NCBI GenBank assembly: GCA_946536315.1
Contig: CAMNEH010000012.1
Coordinates: 1 to 41,975 of the forward strand
Reading direction: 5' to 3'
Source of the DNA: an uncultured Clostridia bacterium
Lineage (GTDB): Bacteria > Bacillota > Clostridia > Christensenellales > Aristaeellaceae
DNA: 41,975 nucleotides
The notes under the pieces were generated by a model. The model was not told the origin of the DNA and made no database searches. It saw only the letters and a program-made list of their open reading frames with translations. The translations under genes and the position numbers were made by a program. Shown piece after piece: positions 15,456 to 23,481 of the stretch (positions within the stretch are counted from its first letter, which is position 1; each line of letters opens with the position of its first letter).

Positions 15456-18455
15456 TCAGTTCCTGACGAGCATTGTCACCAGGCTGGCGCAGTTGTCAAA
15501 GGCGGACTCGTCAATGTCGTTCACATTGTCTGAAAGGATGACCGTCGTCAGAGAGGCGCAATTCTCAAACGCAGACGCGCCGATCACCGTGACCGTGTTG
15601 GGGATCGTGACTTTCTTCAGCCCGTTTCCCCTGAACGCTTCAGCGCCAATCTCCACGATCTTATAGCCATTCAGGGTCGATGGAATCAGCACATCAGCTG
15701 CAGCGCCATTATAACAAATGATCCTTGCGGTGCTGCTGCTGATCGCTTCGATCGTGAACACGGGAAGGAGCCTGACGCCCACTTCCACGCTGGCTTTTTT
15801 GGCATTCTGCAAATAGTTTTCATCCTGCGCGGTGACCAGTATCTTGAGGTAATTGCCCAACGCCAGATCAGAGGCGGCGATTTTCAGCGAAGTGGCGGCC
15901 GTGTTATCCGCTGTGAGTCTCTTGACGACGCCGGTCGTCGCTTTGCCAAACACCGGCTCGTTCTTCGCGATCGCAATGGTGTAGGCATACTTCTGATTAC
16001 TCCCGCTGGCGGTCCATTTGATCGTCAGATCTCCGTCGCCGACCCGATAATCCACGATCGTGTTCGCGGCCAGGGACAATTTCGGGGTCGAGCTGACGAC
16101 GGGCGCCTTGACCTTCGCCGTGGGTTTGAACATGATGCCATACTCGACGGACGCGGTGGCGCCGTTTCTCGCGTAATCCACATCCTGCGCGGTCACGACC
16201 ACCTTCATGTACTTGCCCAGGCTCAGGTCCGACACAGGGATCGTCACGGAAGTTTGCTCGGTATTCGTCAGCGATACGACCGTTTTCACGACGCTGCCTG
16301 TCGCAGCGCCGAACTTCGGGGCCGCGTTCGCCATCACGGCCTTCACGTGATATCTTCCGTTCCCGTTCTGCGAGGCCCACCGCAGCGTCAGCGCGCCGTT
16401 TGCCACCTGATCATAGTTCGTGATGGTCCGTGGCTGTAGAGGCAATGCCGGCGACGTACTGACGCTGACGGTCACCCTGGCGTCCGGCTTCAGCTGCAGC
16501 GCAAACTGAATCGACGCGGCCCTGCCGTTCTGTGAATAGTGAACATCCTGCGCCCGGATCAGGATCTTCATGTATTTTGCGGCCTTCATATCAGCCGCCG
16601 TGATCTTCAGCGTGGTATTCGTCCCATCTGTCTGTGAAAGCAGCGTCTTGACGATGCCGGTCGCTGCTGAGGTGAAGTTGGGCTTGTTGTTGAGCAGCAG
16701 CGCCTTCACCGTATATTTGCCATTGCCATGCGCCGCCGACCATTTGAGTGTCAGGTCGCCCCTGGCGGTGCAGTCATAATCTGTCAGCGTATCCGGCTGC
16801 ACAGCGATGCCGGGCGTAGTACTCACCGATACACTGACCTGGGCCTTTGGCATAAAGTGAATGCCGAATGAAATCGCTTTTGTTCCTTTATTGTCTTTGT
16901 AATGGACGTCCTGCGCCATGATCCAGACTTTCAGGTATTTCCCTCTCTGCATATCAGCCGCTGTCAGGGTGAAGGAAGTTTTCGTGGTTTCTTTTTCATT
17001 GACCAGCGTGGCAACGACATTCGTCGCCGCGGCGGCATAATTGGGCGCGCTGTTCAGCAGGATCGCCTTGACGGTATAAACCCCGTTCCCGTTCGCCGCG
17101 TTCCAGCGGATCGTCAGGCTGCCCTTGGTCACGTAATCATAATCAACGGTGGTGTTTGCCTTGATACTCAGCGACGGGGAAGCCGTAACGGCCGGAACCT
17201 TCACCGTGGGAGACGCGGCCTGTGCGGGATTTACAGCCGTTGTCGTCTGAATTTCTTCAAATACTATGGGTTCGGGCGTCCCGGTATGCGCAGGCGCGCC
17301 TGTCGGCGCTTCCGAAGCCGGCGCTTCTGTCGCCGCGGTCCCTTCAGCAGCCGCAGGCTGTCCTGAAGCCTGCTCATTCCCCTGTCCGGAAACCTCTGTG
17401 CTTTCAGTTTCCCCGGTATAAGCCCTGAAGCTTGCCTGTTCAAGCTTCACGCCGCCGTATTCCGCCGCGTTTGCATGTTGTCCTGCGCTGTACCTTTGAT
17501 TTTCATCCTCCGTAAGATATGCCAGGCGTCCAGCCCTGACGTAAAAGGACCGGATTTCACCCTCAGCATTCAGCGCGATCCTGACGACGTCCTTGCGATC
17601 CAGCCGGCCATCGCCGCTGATCCGTTCAGTGACAAAGACGACGGCTTCTTTGGTGACCTGTCCCGCAGCGGCTTTGCATGGGGCATCGGCATATACGTCG
17701 CCGGCGCTCAGCCTGGCCAGCCCTGTGTGGAATATGTCCACTGCCGCCGTTTCCTCTGGCTCAGGTTCGGAGACAGACGGTGTCTGTGATGCGGGTTCCT
17801 CGGACGTTACAGGCGGTTCGGATTCACTCTCCGATGTCTCTGTGACATCCTGATTTTCCAATTCAGGCGCCGGTTCTTCCGCGGTCGTTTCTGTCATTTC
17901 AGCGGTTTCTGTCTGGATTTCGGGCGCTTCAGAGGCTTCTTCCGCGGCGGCTTCAGGCTCCTGCGCCGGCGCGTCAGCCACTTGCGCCGTTTCGGGCTGC
18001 TCCGCGGCTTCCGCATCGGTTTCCGGCTCGGCGGTGCCTTCTTCCTGCTCTGGGGCAGCAGGCGTCTCCGTGACATCCTCTGGCGCTGCCGTCGCCTCGG
18101 GCGCTTCTTCGAGAGCATCTTCCACCGCGTGAATTGCTTCTGCCGTCGAAGCAGGTTCGCTTTCGGTTTCAGGCTCCGCGCTCATTGCAGGCTGATCATT
18201 TTTTTCGGCGTCGGATTCCTGTTCAGCTTCAGCTTCCGGCGCCGCCGGCGTCTCATCGGGGGTCGCCGCTTCGGCAGCTTCGTCCGTTGAAGCCGCTTCC
18301 GCTTCGAATGAGTCATCTGAAGAATCCCCGGTCTGTTCTGTGGCAGCTTCTTCCGTCGGCGCATCATTATCCGTCAGCGTCTCTGCATATCCGGGCAGCG
18401 CGGCGGTTCCGCATAATAACGCCAATATCAGCATCAGACTCAGAAAGCGTTTCAT
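15456..18455 (-). CDS. large secreted repeat protein with LRR_5 C-terminus
   Basis: 999-residue exported protein. Signal peptide 1-24 (MKRFLSLMLILALLCG... cut after GYA). Residues 25-240 are a low-complexity Glu/Ala/Pro/Thr stalk. Residues 240-345 are a small domain (GLARLSAGDVYADAPCKAAAG). Residues 350-415 are again linker. Four tandem Ig/Fn3-like modules of about 120 residues follow at 418-537, 538-658, 659-779 and 780-899, each with a DY...G-x-LT-x-[RK]-W core and [AT]QD-x-x-Y near the end. Residues 900-999 are BspA-type LRR_5 repeats (IGASAFENCASLTTVIL). No LPXTG or anchor is seen, so it is probably released or held non-covalently. The ATG at 18455 has GGAGGT 7 nt upstream; the frame is open to 18563 without signal-peptide sense. 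Follows the 794-residue surface protein by 104 bp. Confidence 0.85.
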   Translation of the reverse strand: MKRFLSLMLILALLCGTAALPGYAETLTDNDAPTEEAATEQTGDSSDDSFEAEAASTDEAAEAATPDETPAAPEAEAEQESDAEKNDQPAMSAEPETESEPASTAEAIHAVEDALEEAPEATAAPEDVTETPAAPEQEEGTAEPETDAEAAEQPETAQVADAPAQEPEAAAEEASEAPEIQTETAEMTETTAEEPAPELENQDVTETSESESEPPVTSEEPASQTPSVSEPEPEETAAVDIFHTGLARLSAGDVYADAPCKAAAGQVTKEAVVFVTERISGDGRLDRKDVVRIALNAEGEIRSFYVRAGRLAYLTEDENQRYSAGQHANAAEYGGVKLEQASFRAYTGETESTEVSGQGNEQASGQPAAAEGTAATEAPASEAPTGAPAHTGTPEPIVFEEIQTTTAVNPAQAASPTVKVPAVTASPSLSIKANTTVDYDYVTKGSLTIRWNAANGNGVYTVKAILLNSAPNYAAAATNVVATLVNEKETTKTSFTLTAADMQRGKYLKVWIMAQDVHYKDNKGTKAISFGIHFMPKAQVSVSVSTTPGIAVQPDTLTDYDCTARGDLTLKWSAAHGNGKYTVKALLLNNKPNFTSAATGIVKTLLSQTDGTNTTLKITAADMKAAKYMKILIRAQDVHYSQNGRAASIQFALQLKPDARVTVSVSTSPALPLQPRTITNYDQVANGALTLRWASQNGNGRYHVKAVMANAAPKFGAATGSVVKTVVSLTNTEQTSVTIPVSDLSLGKYMKVVVTAQDVDYARNGATASVEYGIMFKPTAKVKAPVVSSTPKLSLAANTIVDYRVGDGDLTIKWTASGSNQKYAYTIAIAKNEPVFGKATTGVVKRLTADNTAATSLKIAASDLALGNYLKILVTAQDENYLQNAKKASVEVGVRLLPVFTIEAISSSTARIICYNGAAADVLIPSTLNGYKIVEIGAEAFRGNGLKKVTIPNTVTVIGASAFENCASLTTVILSDNVNDIDESAFDNCASLVTMLVRN
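15759..17204 (-). repeat. four tandem ~120-codon protein modules
   Basis: Within the 999-residue secreted protein, segments 17204-16845, 16844-16482, 16481-16119 and 16118-15759 code four homologous modules. Shared positions include TP or SP, DY, G-x-LT-x-[RK]-W, Y-x-[VI]-K-A or similar, an A-A-x-D-[LM] or S-D-L turn, KY-[LM]-K, and [AT]QD-x-x-Y. The fourth copy is the most divergent. Confidence 0.8.
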
Positions 18456-18559
18456 GGCTTGTACCTCCATACATGAGTTGTTCGTGACTTGAGAGAGAAG
18501 ACGGCGCCCTGCGCTTTGGTCACGGTTGGAGGAATATAGATACTCCCGATCGGCGTATC

Positions 18560-20944
18560 TCATTGTACAGTAATTCCCTTTTTCCTGGCGTAGCTCTCCG
18601 CGTAGCTGCCCGGGGGACAGGCAAACACGACCTTGGTCGAACCGGTAAAGGCGTCATCCGCAATAAAGGTCACGCTTGCCGGGATCTGAATCAGCGTCAG
18701 TTGCCTGCAATTGGCAAACGCCTGGCTGCGAATCGCCGTCACGCCCTCCGGAATGATCACAGAAGCCGCCTTCATCCCGGCAAAGGCCCTGGATTTGACG
18801 ACCCGCATCCCCCTGGGCAGCTGAAGCGCATAAATGGTGTTGCCATCAATCACTTCCACCTTGCACGTTGCCGGCTTGCAGTCGCCCGTGACCACCGTGA
18901 TCAGGGCCGTGCCCGCCTTCAGGCCCGTGATCCGGTCCGCCTGAACGGCGACAACGCTTGGATCAGAGGAGGTCCAGGTGAAGGACTGCTTGCGGTCTCC
19001 GCTCAGGTTGGTGCCAAGCGCGGCCGTCTTCTGACTTCCGCTGGTTGACAGATAGAATTCCTTTTGACTGAAGCCCAGAACACCCGTGCATGGAATGACC
19101 GCTGTCTGCGTCACCAGCCCGCAGCGGCTGCAGCGCTGTTCCTTTTCGCCGTTGCGCGACACGCCGACCGGATTGGTCTCATACCAGGCGAGGTCGTGCC
19201 CGTTCGCGCAGGGGCCGTATTCCACGACATGAATGACGCAGGTCAGTTTTTTGCCGTTGACATTGGCCGTCAGCGTGACTGTGCCCGGCTTCAGGCCATA
19301 GAATTGATGGTCGCTGAAGCCTTTCGTCCACCGGACGCAGCCGGTGTCGCCGGACAGGCTGTATACCACGTCGTTTTCAGACAGAAACGCGCCATTGTTC
19401 CCGGTATCCCAGCGCAGATCGATCTGTGTCATCCCTCCGACACGGATCGTCTCATCCTTTTTGCTGAGTGAAAAGACGCTTGCCCTGTAATAAGGGAAAA
19501 CCGTCAGCTGAAAAGTGGCCCCTGACGACGATGTGGCAACGACGTAGGCATGGCCGGTCCCGGCGATAGCGGTCAGCTTCGACCCGCTCAGGCTCACGCA
19601 CTTTAATCCGCCTCCCGCCTTGTTCTCCGTGATCTTCCAGGAGACGGATACCGGGTTGCCGTAATAGTCGGTCAGCTTCGGCAGCGTCATTGAGCTCCTG
19701 CAGGCAAGGTCAATTTGCATGTGCGGCACCAGTTCATCGCCTTTTTTGATATATAACGCGTCCGTAGGCGGGGTCACAGTGACCGGCAGCTCGCAGTGGA
19801 CATCATTATGAACGCTCCAGAACGTGACCGTCGCGCTGCCGACGCTGACGGGACAGATCTGGTTATCGGCGCAGCGGATGATCCGCTCGTCATTGCTGCA
19901 CATGATCCAGTCACTGGAATATGAGAGCACTCCGATATCGGAATTGACGCCCGAAATATATTCACTCTCGTTCAGGTGGATGGAAAGCGATTTCACGGTC
20001 GGCTTCATCCAGGACGGCATGGCGACGGTACTGACGGGAAAGCTGTAGGCAACGCCGCTGTCAAGCGTCGCGGTCACAACGCCGTATCCGCCCGCCTGAT
20101 CGGCTGTCAGCAGGCCGTCAGCCGTCACATGCACTAACACGCCCGACACCGTGTATGTCGCCGGGATGATCCGTCCTGTTCCATCATGCACCGAGAGCTG
20201 GAAAGGCTTCCGCCAGTCAAAGGCAGGCCGCGGCCGTTCAAACACCAGCCCCTGCTGACCGGCCGCCACGGTGAAATCATACGTGGCGATGTAAGGGTCC
20301 CAGAGCTCAAAAACGCCTTTTCCGGCCAGCAGGCCGGTCAGCGCATGGCCGTCATACACCGCGACCGGGCCTTCGAGATCGGTGTCCGCCGGAACGTTTT
20401 CATAATCGTTGATCCCCATTCGGACGGGGTACCATGAATCCGCGGGCGTAAAGGTGACGTTGATCGGCACCGCTTTGCCCGGCGCAATCGGCTGCTTGGG
20501 CACACTGATCTGAATGTCCGTCGGCCGTTTGCATACCTGGATGCGCCGGGAATCACTGCTGCCGTCCGTCCCCCACGCTTTGATCGTGATCCAGCCCGGC
20601 TTGGTGGCGGTCACCTGATACCAGTCTCCGTTGAACGACAGCGCCGCGGCATCAGCGCCTTCCGTCAGTTCAATCCGCGCGCGCACTCTTCGTCCGTCAT
20701 CGCTGAACACCTTGAACAGAAAACCGTATCCCACGGAGCTGCGGTCAACCAGGGTTTCAATACGGACATTCCTGCTCTCATCGTAAGCAGTATTCGCCTT
20801 GAATGCTTCCGGCTGCGCTGCCTGACTGGCGTCAGCGGCAACCTGCGTGCCGGCGGCTCCGCCTGTCTCCGCCAGCACCGGGGCCGCCATGGAACAGACG
20901 CTGAAGAAGAGCAAAACTGTGATACAAACGAGCCATTTTCTCAT
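18560..20944 (-). CDS. secreted Ig-like (Big_2) and LRR_5 surface protein
   Basis: 794-residue exported protein. Signal peptide 1-25 (MRKWLVCITVLLFFSVCSMA...VLA). Several beta-sandwich segments follow. About 480-572 includes GLKPGTVTLTANVNGK and about 623-700 includes ITGLKAGTALITVVTG; both match bacterial Ig-like Big_2 domains. Residues 579-608 hold four cysteines (C-x2-GH... and CSRCG), a possible small zinc ribbon of the type found in secreted Firmicute repeat proteins. The C-terminal 701-794 is an LRR_5 (BspA-like) block with AFAGMKAASVIIPEGVT and ending ARKKGITVQ. No sorting signal. The ATG at 20944 was chosen because it starts a perfect signal peptide and has AAGGA upstream. It is followed by the related 999-residue gene. 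Confidence 0.85.
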   Translation of the reverse strand: MRKWLVCITVLLFFSVCSMAAPVLAETGGAAGTQVAADASQAAQPEAFKANTAYDESRNVRIETLVDRSSVGYGFLFKVFSDDGRRVRARIELTEGADAAALSFNGDWYQVTATKPGWITIKAWGTDGSSDSRRIQVCKRPTDIQISVPKQPIAPGKAVPINVTFTPADSWYPVRMGINDYENVPADTDLEGPVAVYDGHALTGLLAGKGVFELWDPYIATYDFTVAAGQQGLVFERPRPAFDWRKPFQLSVHDGTGRIIPATYTVSGVLVHVTADGLLTADQAGGYGVVTATLDSGVAYSFPVSTVAMPSWMKPTVKSLSIHLNESEYISGVNSDIGVLSYSSDWIMCSNDERIIRCADNQICPVSVGSATVTFWSVHNDVHCELPVTVTPPTDALYIKKGDELVPHMQIDLACRSSMTLPKLTDYYGNPVSVSWKITENKAGGGLKCVSLSGSKLTAIAGTGHAYVVATSSSGATFQLTVFPYYRASVFSLSKKDETIRVGGMTQIDLRWDTGNNGAFLSENDVVYSLSGDTGCVRWTKGFSDHQFYGLKPGTVTLTANVNGKKLTCVIHVVEYGPCANGHDLAWYETNPVGVSRNGEKEQRCSRCGLVTQTAVIPCTGVLGFSQKEFYLSTSGSQKTAALGTNLSGDRKQSFTWTSSDPSVVAVQADRITGLKAGTALITVVTGDCKPATCKVEVIDGNTIYALQLPRGMRVVKSRAFAGMKAASVIIPEGVTAIRSQAFANCRQLTLIQIPASVTFIADDAFTGSTKVVFACPPGSYAESYARKKGITVQ

Positions 20945-21007
20945 AGGATCTCTGTTCCTTTCCCGCATGGTGTATCGCGTCAGGTTGATCCGGTTGCTTT
21001 CCAATTC

Positions 21008-21036
21008 AGTATAGCATCAGCACATAAAAATGTAAA
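21008..21036 (-). promoter_or_regulatory. sigma-A-type promoter of the secreted LRR_5 genes
   Basis: TTTACA at 21036-21031, 17-nt spacer, TATACT at 21013-21008, in an AT-rich stretch. About 60 nt lie between the expected transcript start and the ATG at 20944. Confidence 0.75.
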
Positions 21037-21066
21037 CAAACAAAAAACAATCCGCCGAAAAACCTG

Positions 21067-21095
21067 TTGCATTTCCACAAAAAAAGTGCTATAAG
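21067..21095 (+). promoter_or_regulatory. sigma-A-type promoter of the MATE-SDR genes
   Basis: TTGCAT at 21067-21072, 17-nt spacer containing an A-tract, TATAAG at 21090-21095. It is back to back with the promoter of the secreted proteins; the two -35 boxes are about 30 bp apart. Confidence 0.7.
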
Positions 21096-21096
21096 T

Positions 21097-21130
21097 CTCT
21101 CTTCGCGGGGCGTGTTCCCCGCGGAGAGGG
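21097..21130 (+). promoter_or_regulatory. 14-bp inverted repeat at the MATE transcription start
   Basis: Arms 21097-21110 and 21117-21130 pair (core CGCGGGG / CCCCGCG, loop CGTGTT, with flanking CTCT/AGAG and G-T wobbles). It begins directly after the -10 box, so it covers the expected start site. It could be an operator or, in the RNA, a 5' hairpin. Confidence 0.5.
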
Positions 21131-21168
21131 CGTCCGGAGGAAAAGCGGGTCGCCCGGAAAGGCCATCT

Positions 21169-22557
21169 ATGACGAAGGATCTGACGGAAGGCCGGCCGAT
21201 GCGGCTGATGCTGGGGTTTGCCGCCCCGCTGCTGTTCGGCGTGCTGTTCCAGCAATTTTACAGCTTTGTGGATACGGCCATCGTCGGCCAGTATCTCGGC
21301 GCGGAGAAGCTCGCCGCGGTCGGCGCGACCGGATCGGTCAATTTTCTGGTGATCGGGCTGTGCCTCGGGTTCTGCTCCGGCTTCGGCATCCCCATCGCGC
21401 AGGCGTTCGGCGCGCGCGATATTCCGCGCCTGCACCGCTGCGTGCACCACGCCGTAGTCCTCAGCGCGGCGTTCTCCATTGTATTCGCGACGCTCGCGGT
21501 CTGGCTCTGCCGCCCGCTGCTCACCCTGATGGATACGCCGCCGGAAGCGATCGACGCGTCCGTCAGCTATATTTCGATCATTTTCGCGGCGATTCCCTGC
21601 TGCGTGCTGTACAATATGGCCAGCGCCATCCTGCGCGCGCTGGGCGACAGCAAAACGCCGGTCGTGTTCCTGGTGCTGGCGTCGCTGGTGAACATCGCGC
21701 TGGACCTGCTGCTGATCGTCCGCTTCGGGCTGGACGTCGCCGGCGCGGCGATTGCGACCGCGGTCAGCCAGCTGGTGTCCGGCCTGGGCTGCGTCATCGT
21801 GATGAAAAGGCGCTTCCCGATCCTGCGCACACGGCGGGAGGAGCGCGCGTTTTCCCCGGCGCTGGCGAAGGAGATGCTGCTGATCGGTCTGCCGATGGGG
21901 CTGCAGTTTTCCATCACGGCGATCGGCTCGGTCGTCGTGCAGCGCGCGGTCAACGGGCTGGGCGTCAACGCCGTGGCGGCCGTCAGCGCCGCCAGCAAGA
22001 TCAGCGCGTTTTTCGCCTGTGTGTTCGACGCGCTGGCCTCGGCCATGGCGACCTTCGCCGGGCAGAACGTCGGCGCGCGGAAGCTTGACCGCGTGAACGA
22101 AGGCCTCCGCGCCGCGGCCGTGATCGGCTGCGTGTACTGCGTGCTGGCCTTCGGCGCGGTGCTGCTGGTCGCGCGCCCGCTGCTCGGCCTGTTCATCAGC
22201 GCGGACACGGACGCGTCCGTCACGGAGATGGGCGTACGCTTCCTGACGATCAACGCGGCGTTCTACATCCCGCTGCTGTTCGTCAATATCGTGCGGCTGT
22301 GCATCCAGGGCATGGGCTTTACGCGCCCGGCCATGTTCGCGGGACTGTTTGAGATGGTCGCGCGCACGCTGGTGGCCGTCCTCGCCGTGCCGCGCATGGG
22401 CTTCACCGGCGCGTGCCTGGCGAACCCGGCCGCCTGGGTGATGGCGGACCTGTTCCTCTTCCCCTGCTACCGCCGCGTCATGCGTTCCCTCCGCGCGCGC
22501 CTGATGCCCGGCGTGCAGGAGCAGCCGCGCCTGCTGCGGCACCGTCGCGCCGCGTAA
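21169..22557 (+). CDS. MATE family multidrug/sodium antiporter
   Basis: 462-residue membrane protein with about twelve hydrophobic segments arranged as two homologous halves, typical of MATE exporters that expel cationic drugs or metabolites using a sodium or proton gradient. Family-like sequence includes FAAPLLFGVLFQQFYSFVDTAIVGQYLG near the N-terminus and the matching LIGLPMGLQFSITAIGSVVVQ at the start of the second half. The ATG at 21169 has GGAAAGG six nt upstream; the frame is open to 21067 but that overlaps the promoter. An SDR gene follows after 35 nt, probably in the same transcript. Confidence 0.93.
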   Translation: MTKDLTEGRPMRLMLGFAAPLLFGVLFQQFYSFVDTAIVGQYLGAEKLAAVGATGSVNFLVIGLCLGFCSGFGIPIAQAFGARDIPRLHRCVHHAVVLSAAFSIVFATLAVWLCRPLLTLMDTPPEAIDASVSYISIIFAAIPCCVLYNMASAILRALGDSKTPVVFLVLASLVNIALDLLLIVRFGLDVAGAAIATAVSQLVSGLGCVIVMKRRFPILRTRREERAFSPALAKEMLLIGLPMGLQFSITAIGSVVVQRAVNGLGVNAVAAVSAASKISAFFACVFDALASAMATFAGQNVGARKLDRVNEGLRAAAVIGCVYCVLAFGAVLLVARPLLGLFISADTDASVTEMGVRFLTINAAFYIPLLFVNIVRLCIQGMGFTRPAMFAGLFEMVARTLVAVLAVPRMGFTGACLANPAAWVMADLFLFPCYRRVMRSLRARLMPGVQEQPRLLRHRRAA

Positions 22558-22592
22558 TCCCCCTTCATCATCCACGATTCAGGAGGTCCACC

Positions 22593-23339
22593 ATGTATCA
22601 GGTCAACGGAAAACGGGCGCTGATTACCGGCGCCGCCAGAGGGATCGGTTACCTGACGGCCAAATTCATGGCGCAGCAGGGCTGCAACCTGATCCTGCAC
22701 AGCCGCACCCTCCCGCACACCGAAAAAGTGCTGAAGGAGGTCCGGGCGCTCGGCGTGCAGGCGCACGCGGTGGCCGCCGAGCTCAGCGACCTCCATTCGG
22801 TCCGGGACATGCTGGCAGAAATCGACCGGCTGAACGTGGACGTGGACATCGTGCTGAACAACGCCGGGCTGCAGATCGCCTACCGCACGGATTACCTCAG
22901 CACCCCGGCGGAGGACTACGAGGTCAGCTTCCGCGTGAACACGATCGCGCCCGCCATGATCTGCTATCACTTCCTGCCGGGGATGATCGCGCGCGGCACA
23001 GGACGCATACTGAACACTACCAGCGGCATCGCGCTGGACGTATGCCAGGCCGGTTATTCCGCCAGCAAGGCCGCTCTGGACAAGATCACCATCGATCTGG
23101 GCTCCAGGGTCCAGGGGACCGACGTACTGATCAACCTGACCGATCCGGGTTGGTGCCGCACCGACCTGGGCGGCCCCCATGCCCCCAACGCGCCGGAAAG
23201 CGCCATCCCCGGCATTGTGGTGGGTGTCTTCGTGGACGACCGGAAGTCGGGCCGGAACCTTGGCGCGCAGCACTTCGCGGGATTGACGCTGGCCGAGGCC
23301 GTCGAAAAGGCGGAGCGGGAGTTTGACAGTCCCTACTGA
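22593..23339 (+). CDS. short-chain dehydrogenase/reductase (SDR)
   Basis: 248-residue classical SDR. TGAARGIG (residues about 12-19) is the nucleotide-binding glycine motif, NNAG (near 89-92) stabilises the fold, and the catalytic Ser (NTTSGI) and YSASK (Tyr-x3-Lys) are present. Such enzymes oxidise or reduce alcohols and ketones with NAD(P)H; the substrate cannot be deduced. A perfect AGGAGGT lies before the ATG at 22593. Follows the MATE gene and ends at a strong terminator. Confidence 0.93.
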   Translation: MYQVNGKRALITGAARGIGYLTAKFMAQQGCNLILHSRTLPHTEKVLKEVRALGVQAHAVAAELSDLHSVRDMLAEIDRLNVDVDIVLNNAGLQIAYRTDYLSTPAEDYEVSFRVNTIAPAMICYHFLPGMIARGTGRILNTTSGIALDVCQAGYSASKAALDKITIDLGSRVQGTDVLINLTDPGWCRTDLGGPHAPNAPESAIPGIVVGVFVDDRKSGRNLGAQHFAGLTLAEAVEKAEREFDSPY

Positions 23340-23356
23340 TTCCACCGGTCAGCGGA

Positions 23357-23395
23357 AAACGCCGCCGCGGGTTGATGAACACCGCGGCGGCGTTT
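23357..23395 (+). terminator. bidirectional rho-independent terminator
   Basis: Perfect stem of at least 13 bp (AACGCCGCCGCGG at 23358-23370 with CCGCGGCGGCGTT at 23382-23394) around an 11-nt loop, with T-rich sequence on the plus side and an A-run on the other. It lies between the convergent SDR and pyruvyl-transferase/MenD genes and can serve both. Confidence 0.9.
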
Positions 23396-23481
23396 GTTAT
23401 GCGTGATCGGGCGATGGTTATGCACCCGACGACGACGTGCGCCGGACGGAGACGAAGCGCTATCCCCCTGCTCCCGTCCGA

